Part shown: one piece after another, positions 30,650 through 38,413 of the stretch
Layout: every line of letters starts with the position of its first letter
How positions within the stretch are numbered: the first letter of the stretch is position 1
Origin: JBFWUW01 sp050247075
Lineage (GTDB): Bacteria; Planctomycetota; Planctomycetia; Pirellulales; JBFWUW01
Direction of reading: 5' to 3'
Assembly: GCA_050247075.1 (NCBI GenBank)
Contig: JBFWUW010000054.1
Span: 1-50,128 of the forward strand
DNA: 50,128 nucleotides
Made by a program: the position numbers and the translations under genes
The notes under the pieces: generated by a model
Told to the model about the DNA's origin: nothing
What the model saw: the letters and a program-made list of their open reading frames with translations, nothing else
Database searches by the model: none

Positions 30650-32650
30650 CTATTTTGATCTCGTCGCCGGGGCGGTGCCGCGAGTCGATCGCGGGCCCCC
30701 ATTCAGAGAACGGCCCGAACGGTCTTCTTGCACGCCCTTTTCCGGCACTGCATTGTCAACCGACTTCTTGGGGGCTTGGGATTCGCCCGTCAGGTAGTTG
30801 TCGATCCGCGACAACTCCTTGATCTGTTCCAACCGGCCACCCATGGCCAGACGGAGTTTTTTCTCGAAAATATCAGCCTCGATGTCCTTCTGAACTTCGG
30901 AAAATTTGACGGCAATCGGCTGCGTGAATTCCAGGCAGCGCAAGATGATGTACTTGTCTCCCATGGTGATCACGCTGGAGAGTTCCCCCGGCTGCAAGGC
31001 AAACGCCTCGCGCTCCAGCAGTGGCTGGCCGCCATGTTTTTGCAGAGGTGGAACCTCGCCGCGCAGCAAGCGGCTGCTTTCCTCAATGGAGTACTGCTCG
31101 GCCAGTTCGCCGAAATACTCGTTGGTATCGTTGTCGCGGGCTTTTTGCCAAACTTCTTGCGCGCGGCGCTGGTTGTTGAGCACTATCGCCAGACAACGGA
31201 CGCGAGGGCCATAGTTGGCCTCGTAACCTTTCTTTAAGTCCTCGTCCGTGACTTGCACTTCGGAATGGACAAGCTTCTTGAGCGCCACCGATGGCCACAC
31301 GGCATCGTGAATGTAGGTTTCGATGGTCACACCCTGTTGCTTCGTGACGGTATCCAGCCATTCATCCACCGACATGGCTTTGCCATCGGCGCTGGTGGCC
31401 GCCATCGACCGGGCCGCCCGGGCAATCTCCTCGTCGATATCTTGCCGCGACACGGTGACTTTCTGACGCTTGACGGCTTGTTCCAGCACCCGCCGAGTGA
31501 TCATATCCTCCAGCACCGCCTCGCCGTGGCGTTCAATGCAGGCTTCTCCCAGTTCTTGGTTGGTGATCTTGCGATTGTTGACCACGGCGGCAATGCCCGC
31601 CGCCTGGCCAGCTTGGGGAGTATTGAAGTAGATCTTTGTTTTCGATTTTTGCTGAATGTTCTTGAACACGTCGTTTGAGGCCTGGCGCTCCTTGCCCTCG
31701 CGAAGTTCGGCTTCCAACTGCGGGCGTACCTGGCTCAATTGCACCTCTTGAGCCGGCAATTGCTTGTCGCACTTGAGGATGATGAACTGCGTTCCGAGTT
31801 GCAGAACCGGCGAGACCTGTCCAGGTTTGAGGCGGAAGGCGACCTTTTCGATCTCCTCGTTGCCCAAGTGCAGATGGATCGGTTGTATGATGCCCCCCAG
31901 GCTGGCGCTGGGGTCGTCGGAGTATTCCTTGGCCAGCGAGGCAAACGACTCCGGATTCGCCGCGGCCTTGGCCTGTACCATGCTGGCCTTCTTCTGGCTA
32001 TTCACGGCAATCAAGCGGGCCTTGACCGCCGGCCCGTACTTGGCCTCAAACGCTTTCTGGACTTCGTCTTCGTTCACGCCGCCGCCCGGCGTCAACTTGC
32101 GCAGCGCCAGCATCGGCCAGATTATGTCCATGGCATATTGGGAGGCGGTCACGCCGCGCTCTTCCTTGAGCATGCTCAGGTAACGTTCCGTCGACAGGCC
32201 AAAGCGTTGCGCCAGGCGGTCGATTTCCAGATCGACTTCCGATCGGGTGATCTTCACTTTGTTGTCCTGGCAGGCTTGCACGATGATTTGCCGATTGACC
32301 AGATTCTGTAACACCTCCACGCCAAACACATTCATGGCTTGCGCTGCCAGTTGTTCGCGCGAAATATGCTCGCCATTGACCGTGGCCGCGTGCTGCGGCG
32401 GGGCTTGAGCTTCTTCCGTGGCGGAAGCGGGCCTTACGCCGGTATTACGGGAATTGGCCGTTCGATTCGTGGCCGCGGGTGCATTGGTCCCCGTGGGAGG
32501 ATCCTTGGCATCGGCCCGCGGAGAACCCCAATAGGCACGGGCAATCAACGCCACTGCCAAGATTGCCAAGGCACTGGCGGCCATTCCCAGGCCGCGGCGG
32601 TTCTTCATCGACGATTGAACCAGGTTGTTGACGAATTCAAAGCGGGCCAT
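30650..32650 (-). CDS. Tandem SurA/PpiC-type peptidyl-prolyl isomerase, membrane-anchored
   Basis: 666 residues from the ATG at 32650 (MARFEFVNN). A hydrophobic segment at about 20-38 (GLGMAASALAILAVALIARA) anchors it, leaving the rest in the periplasm. After a Pro/Ala/Thr-rich linker there are two similar modules of about 260 residues. Each has a SurA-like N-terminal helical part (NGEHISREQLAAQAMNVFG; VNNRKITNQELGEACIERHG) and a parvulin-like segment (PESFASLAKEYSDDPSASLG; EYFGELAEQYSIEESSRLL, then ALQPGELSSVITMGDKYIIL). SurA and PpiD help outer-membrane proteins to fold. The C-terminus is Ser/Arg/Gly-rich. The gene follows the frr operon on the same strand by about 270 nt. An upstream codon at 32716 would add 22 residues. 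Confidence 0.83.
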   Translation of the reverse strand: MARFEFVNNLVQSSMKNRRGLGMAASALAILAVALIARAYWGSPRADAKDPPTGTNAPAATNRTANSRNTGVRPASATEEAQAPPQHAATVNGEHISREQLAAQAMNVFGVEVLQNLVNRQIIVQACQDNKVKITRSEVDLEIDRLAQRFGLSTERYLSMLKEERGVTASQYAMDIIWPMLALRKLTPGGGVNEDEVQKAFEAKYGPAVKARLIAVNSQKKASMVQAKAAANPESFASLAKEYSDDPSASLGGIIQPIHLHLGNEEIEKVAFRLKPGQVSPVLQLGTQFIILKCDKQLPAQEVQLSQVRPQLEAELREGKERQASNDVFKNIQQKSKTKIYFNTPQAGQAAGIAAVVNNRKITNQELGEACIERHGEAVLEDMITRRVLEQAVKRQKVTVSRQDIDEEIARAARSMAATSADGKAMSVDEWLDTVTKQQGVTIETYIHDAVWPSVALKKLVHSEVQVTDEDLKKGYEANYGPRVRCLAIVLNNQRRAQEVWQKARDNDTNEYFGELAEQYSIEESSRLLRGEVPPLQKHGGQPLLEREAFALQPGELSSVITMGDKYIILRCLEFTQPIAVKFSEVQKDIEADIFEKKLRLAMGGRLEQIKELSRIDNYLTGESQAPKKSVDNAVPEKGVQEDRSGRSLNGGPRSTRGTAPATRSK

Positions 32651-32887
32651 TGCGGTTTCTCCATAAACCGATTGTGAATCGAGACTCGGCGGGCGCACCA
32701 TCGCCCAATCTTCCACGGCGGGAGGGGGAGTATAGGAAGGTCGCCCAAATGGGTCAACGCCGGTCCTGGCAAGCAGCTAGCAATGCCCGCATAGCCGCCG
32801 GCTCTGGCTCCGTGCCGGTGTGAATTGCCTTGAAAGCACAATGGGGCGGGGCCAACCTGATTGGCCGCCCGACTGTTGTGCCAGCCA

Positions 32888-32905
32888 GCATGGCGATAGC
32901 CATGC
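32888..32905. terminator. Small hairpin downstream of frr
   Basis: GCATGGC, loop GATA, GCCATGC, about 15 nt past the frr stop. It has no T-run on the minus strand, so any terminating effect is uncertain. Confidence 0.3.
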
Positions 32906-32919
32906 GGCTGCATTGCCCC

Positions 32920-33480
32920 TCAATCGTTCATCACTTCGGCCTCTTTGGCCTCGGCTAGATTCGTGGCCTGCGCCTCGTACTGTTTCGTCAGGGACTGAAT
33001 GTCCTCCTTGACGCCATCGCGGTCGTCCTCCGTGATGGTTTTGGCCTTTTCGGCCTGGTCGGCGTCTTTGTTGCTGTCCCGGCGAATGTTGCGAATGGCA
33101 ACCTTGGCTTCCTCGGTGACTTCTTTCAGACGCGTCACCATTTTGCGGCGGACTTCGGTCGATAGCGGCGGCACGTTCAGGCGGATGATGCGGCCATCGC
33201 TTAGCGGTGTGAACCCGATGCTGCTGGCTTGAATGCCCTTTTCGATATCCTTGATCGTCGATTGATCGAACGGCTTGATGACGATTTGCGTCGGCTCGGG
33301 GCAACTAATGGTGGCCAACTGCTTGATCGGCATGGTGGAGCCGTAGGCCTCGACCCGAACCGAATCGACGAGGCCAGGGTTGGCGCGGCCGGTACGGATG
33401 CCTCCCAGCGCGTGCTTCAGCACCTCGATGGCTTTCTCCATGCGGGATTCGGCATCGAACAGAATCTCGTCTACGCTCAT
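32920..33480 (-). CDS. frr: Ribosome recycling factor
   Basis: 186 residues, the normal length. It has the conserved N-terminal RMEKAIEVLKHALGGIRTGR, the ANPGLVDSVRVEAYGSTMPI strand region, IRLNVPPLSTEVRRKMVTRL and VAIRNIRRDSNKDADQ. RRF with EF-G splits post-termination ribosomes. It is the last of the rpsB-tsf-pyrH-frr genes. A dispersed palindrome occupies most of the 71-nt gap to pyrH. Confidence 0.97.
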   Translation of the reverse strand: MSVDEILFDAESRMEKAIEVLKHALGGIRTGRANPGLVDSVRVEAYGSTMPIKQLATISCPEPTQIVIKPFDQSTIKDIEKGIQASSIGFTPLSDGRIIRLNVPPLSTEVRRKMVTRLKEVTEEAKVAIRNIRRDSNKDADQAEKAKTITEDDRDGVKEDIQSLTKQYEAQATNLAEAKEAEVMND

Positions 33481-33500
33481 CGCATCACCCTTTCACCAAC

Positions 33501-33545
33501 TGTAGGAGGGCAGATCCATCGCCGATGGAGATGGATCTCCGCCCA
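33501..33545. repeat. Dispersed palindrome, copy 2 (pyrH-frr gap)
   Basis: TGTAGGAGGGCAGATCCATC then GCCGATGGA and GATGGATCTCCGCCC. The hairpin GGGCAGATCCATC/GATGGATCTCCGCCC lies wholly between pyrH and frr and would be part of their shared mRNA. Confidence 0.65.
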
Positions 33546-33551
33546 TATCCC

Positions 33552-34334
33552 TTAGGCACCGCGGACGTCGGCGGCGGGCAGCGATTCCTCGCTGCAAATC
33601 AACGTGCCAACTCTTTCGCCCGCCACGGCCCGCAAGATATTGCCAACCGATTTGAAATTGAAGACGACAATGGGCATATCGTGCTCCATGCATTGCGCAA
33701 TCGCGGTTGGGTCCATGACCCGCAGGTTTTGTTGGCGAACGGCGTGGTAGCTCAGTTCGTTGTACAGCACGGCATGGGGATTCTTTTCGGGATCGTCGCT
33801 ATAGACTCCGTTGACGCGAGTGGCCTTCAGCAGCACGTCGGCTTCCAACTCCAGGGCCCGCTGGGCCGCCGCCGTGTCGGTGGTCACGTAGGGGCTGCCG
33901 GTACCGGCGGCCAGAATTACCACGCGGCCTTTCTCCAGGTGCCGCTTTGCCCGACGGCGAATATAGGGTTCGGCCACGCCCGCCATGTGAATAGCGGTCA
34001 TTAAACGGGTCTCGCATCCGACCGACTCCAGAGCATCCTGCAAGGCCAGGCCATTGAGGACGGTCGCCAGCATTCCCATGTAGTGGGCCGTGGCTTCCTG
34101 GATGCTGGAGTTGCCCGATTTGAACTGTGCCCCGCGCAAGATGTTGCCGCCGCCAATCACAATGGCGATCTGCGCACCGGTTTGCTTGGCGGCTTGCGCG
34201 GTTTGTTGCGCGATATGCACCACGGCATCCATGCTGATGCCGCGTTCACCCGCGTGGCTGAAACTCTCGCCGGAGAGTTTCAGCACGACACGAGAATAGT
34301 GGGGCTTCGCGGGCGATTCCTCGGCGGGCGGCAT
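33552..34334 (-). CDS. pyrH: Uridylate kinase
   Basis: Phosphorylates UMP to UDP. 260 residues of the amino-acid-kinase fold: VVLKLSGESFSHAGERGISM (phosphate loop), IAIVIGGGNILRG, MGMLATVLNGLALQDALES, RVVILAAGTGSPYVTTDTAA and DPTAIAQCMEHDMPIVVFNF. It starts 26 nt after the tsf stop. The N-terminal MPPAEESPAKPHYSR is a short unconserved lead. The gene order is the standard rpsB-tsf-pyrH-frr. Confidence 0.96.
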   Translation of the reverse strand: MPPAEESPAKPHYSRVVLKLSGESFSHAGERGISMDAVVHIAQQTAQAAKQTGAQIAIVIGGGNILRGAQFKSGNSSIQEATAHYMGMLATVLNGLALQDALESVGCETRLMTAIHMAGVAEPYIRRRAKRHLEKGRVVILAAGTGSPYVTTDTAAAQRALELEADVLLKATRVNGVYSDDPEKNPHAVLYNELSYHAVRQQNLRVMDPTAIAQCMEHDMPIVVFNFKSVGNILRAVAGERVGTLICSEESLPAADVRGA

Positions 34335-34360
34335 GTTGTCTTAACCCAAGAGTAGCGGGA

Positions 34361-35179
34361 CTACTTACCCAGTTCCCAACGCTCGAACTTATGCATCTTC
34401 ATGCCGCCGGCTTGGGCCACCTTGCCGACAGTCTGCTTGTCGTCCTTGACGAACGGTTGCTCGATGAGTACGCGCTCGGCAAAGAAATTGCGCAACCGGC
34501 CTTCGATCATCTTGGCGATGATGTTCTCCGGCTTGCCTTCCTTGCGGGCCAATTCCGTCTGGATCTCACGTTCCTTGGCGACCAAGGCTGGGTCGAGATC
34601 CTCCTTGGTCAGGGCTTGCGGCTTTTGGGCCGTGATATGCATGGAGATATCCTTGGCCAACTCGGCGTTGCCGCCGGAGATCCGCAGCAACGCGCCGGTA
34701 GCACCGTTGAAATGGGCGTACCCGCCGCTGGCTCCATCGAACCGTACGGTCCGGTTAACGCGGAATACCTCGCGGATCTTATTGCTCAGTTCGTCTAGTT
34801 GGTCCTTCAGCGTCATGCCCTTGCGGCTGGGCGAGGGCTGATTCAACAGATCATCGGCCGTGGCCTGGTTCTTGGCGGCCAGCGACTGGGCCAGATCCTT
34901 CGCCAACTGGATAAACTCTTCGTTGTTGGTAACAGGCGGGCTTTCGCATAGCAATTCAATCATCGCTCCCGACTTTTCGTCGGCGTAGATGGCGATCCGG
35001 CCGCAAGCGGTCTCACGGTCTTCGCGGCCTTGCATGGTCTTCTTGCCGTCCAGGCGCAACTGCTCAATGGCCTTTTCCACGTCGCCCCCTGATGCTTGGA
35101 GCGCTTTCTTGCACTCCATCATGGGCAATTGGGTCTTGTCGCGTAGGGCCTTGACCGCGGCAGCGGAAATCTCTGCCAT
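34361..35179 (-). CDS. tsf: Elongation factor Ts
   Basis: Nucleotide exchange factor for EF-Tu. 272 residues with the N-terminal UBA-like VKALRDKTQLPMMECKKALQ and the TDV-type core (GDVEKAIEQLRLDGKK), then IYADEKSGAMIELLCESPPV and the C-terminal LIEQPFVKDDKQTVGKVAQ. A GAGGAG ribosome binding site lies upstream of the ATG. A 240-nt gap to rpsB holds a dispersed palindrome. Confidence 0.96.
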   Translation of the reverse strand: MAEISAAAVKALRDKTQLPMMECKKALQASGGDVEKAIEQLRLDGKKTMQGREDRETACGRIAIYADEKSGAMIELLCESPPVTNNEEFIQLAKDLAQSLAAKNQATADDLLNQPSPSRKGMTLKDQLDELSNKIREVFRVNRTVRFDGASGGYAHFNGATGALLRISGGNAELAKDISMHITAQKPQALTKEDLDPALVAKEREIQTELARKEGKPENIIAKMIEGRLRNFFAERVLIEQPFVKDDKQTVGKVAQAGGMKMHKFERWELGK

Positions 35180-35228
35180 GGATATCGTCTCCTCTGGTTA
35201 CTAATTCAGGTTGTGTTGCTATTGGAAT

Positions 35229-35309
35229 GTAGCGTAAGAGGCGATTCCATCGCCGAAAAATTCGCGACAAGACGCTCTCATCGGCGATGGAATCGCCTCC
35301 TACTGCTAC
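35229..35309. repeat. Dispersed palindrome, copy 3 (rpsB-tsf gap)
   Basis: The left arm contains AGGCGATTCCATCGCCGA (35239-35256) preceded by GTAGCG. The right arm TCGGCGATGGAATCGCCT (35281-35298) is its exact reverse complement and ends in CCTACTGCTAC. The 18-bp perfect stem lies in the transcript between rpsB and tsf. Confidence 0.75.
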
Positions 35310-35420
35310 GTTTGAGTACGGACACGCCGCGGGGCCGTCAGGTGATTGGCACTTTGCCCGACAATGCCCCCAAGGCCACATGAGCGTGGTCCTCGGAAAC
35401 AAAACCTGACGGAACGGCGA

Positions 35421-36179
35421 TCACTCCTCTCCCTTGTCGGCGGCGGCTTCGGCCGCGGTGGCTGGCGCCGGCCCGCTGGAGGCTGCGCCTTCGCTTCGTT
35501 GGCCGCTCCCTTCGATAATCGCATCCGCCAATTGCCGCACGACGAGTTCGATCGAGCGCAAGCTGTCATCATTGCCGGGGATGGGCAGATCGACCAGGTC
35601 GGGGTCACAGTCGGTGTCGGTCAAGGCCACCGTTGTAATGCCCAGCTTGCGGGCCTCTTTGATGGCGTTGTGCTCCTTCTTGGGATCAATCACCACCAGG
35701 CATTCGGGCAGGCGGGCCATGGTCCGCATTCCGTTCAGATTGCGGAACATCTTGCGATATTCGCGGTTCAGCGCGGACTGGGCCTTTTTGGAGTACGAGG
35801 CGATTTCCTCGCTGTTCTTGATTTTTTCCAACTCTTCCAGACGGGTCAGGCGGCTCCGAATGGTGCGGAAGTTGGTCAACGTGCCCCCCAGCCAACGCTC
35901 GCCGATAAAAGGCATGCGGCAGCGGCTGGCTTCGCGTTCGATGGTTTCGGCAGCTTGGCGTTTGGTCCCCACGAAGAGGATCAGGCTGCCATTGCCGGCC
36001 AATTGGCCGAGGTATTTTTTGGCACGCAACAATCCGCGGATCGTCTCGCGGACGTCAATAATGTGGATAAGGTTGCGGCGAGCGTAGATGTACGGCCGCA
36101 TTTTGGGGTTCCAGCGGCTGGCTCGGTGGCCAAAGTGGACTCCCGCTTCGATCAACTGCTGCACCAATACTGTACTCAA
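35421..36179 (-). CDS. rpsB: 30S ribosomal protein S2
   Basis: 252 residues: LIEAGVHFGHRASRWNPKMR, YIYARRNLIHIIDVRETIRG, LFVGTKRQAAETIEREASRC, RWLGGTLTNFRTIRSRLTRL, VVIDPKKEHNAIKEARKLGI and DTDCDPDLVDLPIPGNDDSL are all standard S2 blocks. The start codon appears to be TTG (36177-36179), supported by AGGAG 9 nt upstream and by STVLVQQLIEAG following directly, as usual for S2. The C-terminal Ala/Glu-rich tail is longer than in E. coli. First gene of the translation operon. Confidence 0.96.
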   Translation of the reverse strand: MSTVLVQQLIEAGVHFGHRASRWNPKMRPYIYARRNLIHIIDVRETIRGLLRAKKYLGQLAGNGSLILFVGTKRQAAETIEREASRCRMPFIGERWLGGTLTNFRTIRSRLTRLEELEKIKNSEEIASYSKKAQSALNREYRKMFRNLNGMRTMARLPECLVVIDPKKEHNAIKEARKLGITTVALTDTDCDPDLVDLPIPGNDDSLRSIELVVRQLADAIIEGSGQRSEGAASSGPAPATAAEAAADKGEE

Positions 36180-36501
36180 GCGACGAATCTCCTGGACTAC
36201 GGGGGCACACCGGCTAAGTCCCCTGGCATCTAGCGCTTAGGCTAGGGGCCACATGGGGCGTCCGGCGTTAGGTTAAAGCGTAACAAATGGAGGGGGCTGC
36301 CCCGAAGCCAACAACCCGGCGGCAAGTCCCCGTGGGGAAGATCGGTAATGCTATCAATTCCTTCAACTTGCGTCAATTCGCACTCTGCAAAAGGAAAATA
36401 CTGATCTTGGCTCGCGGAGGGATTTTCGGCGATAATTCGGGGCTCGCGGTGAATGATCGCGTGATACGACAGGGGGTTCCAGCAGCAAAGGAAGCGAAGA
36501 C
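36180..36501. other. Divergent region between rpsB and a lipoprotein gene
   Basis: Contains the motif CTAGCGCTTAGGCTAGG (36230-36246), shared in part with 28190-28201, and the candidate promoter at 36407-36436. Any rpsB leader regulation cannot be seen directly. Confidence 0.4.
36407..36436 (+). promoter_or_regulatory. Sigma-70-like promoter of the small lipoprotein gene
   Basis: TTGGCT (36407-36412), 18-bp spacer, GATAAT (36431-36436). It lies 65 nt before the ATG at 36502, which also has an AAGGAAG ribosome binding site. Confidence 0.4.
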
Positions 36502-36768
36502 ATGCGACAGCGATTCATGGCGGCAATGGGAATGGTCATCGTCGTAGGCAGCCTGACAGGTTGCTACGCGCGGCCCTTCGGCGGCGGATACAACAATAAC
36601 TGCTGCTGTCCGCAGCCAACCTGTTGCCAATATGGCACTCCCACCGGGACAACGGCTTATTACAACGAGCCACCGACCACCGGTTCGTCCGTGGCGGCCG
36701 CCAACCAGCCCACTCCGGCCACGGCGAGAGTCCTCCGCGGCAAGACCAGCGAGTCAACCGTGCGATAG
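36502..36768 (+). CDS. Small cysteine-rich lipoprotein
   Basis: 88 residues. The signal peptide MRQRFMAAMGMVIVVGSLTG ends in a lipobox (SLTGC, Cys21), so it should be lipidated and anchored to a membrane. The mature part has a cysteine cluster, NNNCCCPQPTCCQYGTP, then a Thr/Pro/Ala-rich linker and a basic C-terminus. No family recognised; short proteins of this shape are common in planctomycetes. AAGGAAG lies about 7 nt upstream of the ATG. The cysteines recall the YTV protein and the beta-barrel protein further along, and a shared place in a disulfide-linked envelope is possible. Confidence 0.7.
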   Translation: MRQRFMAAMGMVIVVGSLTGCYARPFGGGYNNNCCCPQPTCCQYGTPTGTTAYYNEPPTTGSSVAAANQPTPATARVLRGKTSESTVR

Positions 36769-36921
36769 GCCGCGCGGCCAAAGGGTTGCTCGCTGGGCAA
36801 AATCCGTAATTTCCATGGCCAGTCGGCCGGAAGAGTGAGTGCCGGCAGCAGCATCAATCCTGGACGCGAATCCGCCAGATGCAGACACCTTACAGCATGG
36901 TCGTTACGAGCGAAAAAACAG

Positions 36922-36992
36922 CTACCCGGCAAGGATTCGAACCTTGAATGAGGGAACCAAAATCCCTAGTGTTACCGTTACACCACCGGGTA
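36922..36992 (-). tRNA. tRNA-Gln (anticodon TTG)
   Basis: Read on the minus strand: acceptor TACCCGG pairs with CCGGGTA, D-stem GTGT/ACAC, anticodon stem AGGGA/TCCCT around loop TTTTGGT (anticodon TTG), and T-arm CAAGG-TTCGAAT-CCTTG. The discriminator is G and CCA is not encoded. 71 nt. Confidence 0.93.
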
Positions 36993-37068
36993 GTGTCTAA
37001 AGCCGCATCATCATCAAGCGGATGTTCTTGAAAGCATCCACGCCGCCTACTATTACCACACGCGGCGG

Positions 37069-37737
37069 CTAATCTGGAGTGTCTGGGTTCAAGACGGCGA
37101 AGGAAAGTTGCTCAAGCTGGATTGCCAAATCGACGCCGATCTTGCGGATGCCAGCCGGCAGCGTAAGGGTGACCGGGGCAAAATTCAAGATCCCGTCCAC
37201 GCCCGCCGCCACCAGTTGGTCCGCGGCGGACTGCGCCGATGCAGCCGGCACCGAAATCAATCCAATCCTGATCCTATGCTCGCGCACCAAATCGGGCAAG
37301 CGGTCCAGGTCGTAGATCGTCACGGTATCGATCTTATCGCCGACCTTGCGAGGGTCGCTGTCGAAAGCGGCTACGATTTCAAACCCTTGCTGCTGAAAGC
37401 CTTTGTAGCCCAACAAGGCGCGGCCCAGGTTACCCGCGCCGATCATGGCCACCGGCCAGCGGCGGTCTGTCCCCAAGATAGCTCGGATGGCTTGAACCAG
37501 TTCCTCGCAGCGATATCCGATGCCGGGATAGCCAAAATGCCCAAAATACGCCAGATCTTTGCGAACCTGGGCGTCGGTAAACCCCAGCTTGCGCCCCAAT
37601 AGCCGTGAACTTGTCGTCGCCTGGTTGGCTGCGATGTGCTGCTGCAGTTCGCGCAGATAGAGGCTCAGCCGTGCCACAACGGCCTTAGGGATACCGCCAT
37701 TCGGATCGGCGGGCGGGTCTTTCTTTGCATCACCCAT
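37069..37737 (-). CDS. rex: Redox-sensing transcriptional repressor Rex
   Basis: 222 residues. The N-terminal winged helix (VARLSLYLRELQQHIAANQA, SSRLLGRKLGFTDAQVRKDL, AYFGHFGYPGIGY) is typical of Rex. The Rossmann domain has MIGAGNLGRALLGYKGF (glycines at about 100-105) for NADH/NAD binding, then FEIVAAFDSDPRKVG, and AADQLVAAGVDGILNFAPV. Rex represses fermentation and respiratory genes, often cydAB, when NADH is low. The CDF-cydA-cydB operon lies about 5 kb away. I could not find a convincing Rex operator in the window. tRNA-Gln lies downstream of its stop. The ATG at 37737 is in a good context for the start. Confidence 0.93.
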   Translation of the reverse strand: MGDAKKDPPADPNGGIPKAVVARLSLYLRELQQHIAANQATTSSRLLGRKLGFTDAQVRKDLAYFGHFGYPGIGYRCEELVQAIRAILGTDRRWPVAMIGAGNLGRALLGYKGFQQQGFEIVAAFDSDPRKVGDKIDTVTIYDLDRLPDLVREHRIRIGLISVPAASAQSAADQLVAAGVDGILNFAPVTLTLPAGIRKIGVDLAIQLEQLSFAVLNPDTPD

Positions 37738-38413
37738 ATGGCACTAGCCAGATTTTGGGTTCTCGTGGCGCGAGGCTGTTGGCACCTTTGTGAGCCATTT
37801 TGCCAGGAATGGCGAATCCGCCGCCTCAAACGCCTCGCCAATCTAGAAAACTGGGCCGATGCCAGCAAGTGCCATCCGAGCAACAACTTGGGCGAGGGCG
37901 TATCGGTCCCTGCTGACCAATGGCTGAATAGGGCCAAATTGTCTGCGACTTAATCATTCTACGCGATTGCCGCCCTTTCGGACGGGGATTTCGCCGCCTG
38001 CACGGTGCCATCGGCACAATCGCCACGACGAGAACTCCGCCAGGTTATTTCATTCGTTGCATTCCGCCCAGTTGTCGTTGCTGTCGGGAAAGTGCCAGCC
38101 TCTAGGAACGGCTTCCTTGTTGTATCTGCTGTTAATCTCGCGATCGGACGCACATTACCCTGTCACTTCATTTTATCTACTTGTTCTATTTGAGCCTTGC
38201 TACGCAGTATGTCGATAGAAATCCAAAGATGCCCCACTCGTCGGCAGGATACGTGAACTAGCTTTCCTGTGGCGGATTCAAAGACTGCGCAAACTAGCTT
38301 GTTCAGCTAAAGCGGTTCGATTGCGCCAGACGAATAGTTTCAGGGGGCAGCTAGAAGCTCGTGTGTTGACCAGGCCCACCCTAAGTTGTCTAGTCGTTGG
38401 AGGAGACAGGATT
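37738..38413. other. Intergenic region between rex and the YTV-repeat gene
   Basis: No convincing gene: small open frames on both strands lack family features. It should hold the promoters of rex and the YTV gene; neither has a clear -35/-10 pair. A GGAGGAGAC ribosome binding site lies just before 38414. Confidence 0.45.

Noticed and set aside
30559..30675. Inverted repeat GCCCCGGGGACGAGATC / GATCTCGTCGCCGGGGC
   Set aside because: One mismatch in a 17-bp arm, loop of about 80 nt, right arm inside the SurA-like gene end; no second copy seen, so no separate feature was called.
37780..37800. TTGTGAG as a Rex operator half-site
   Set aside because: Only one half is present; the matching inverted half is not found at the expected spacing.
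37665..37937. A 90-codon minus-strand frame overlapping the start of rex
   Set aside because: Overlaps rex in another frame and has an Arg/Trp/His-rich shadow composition.
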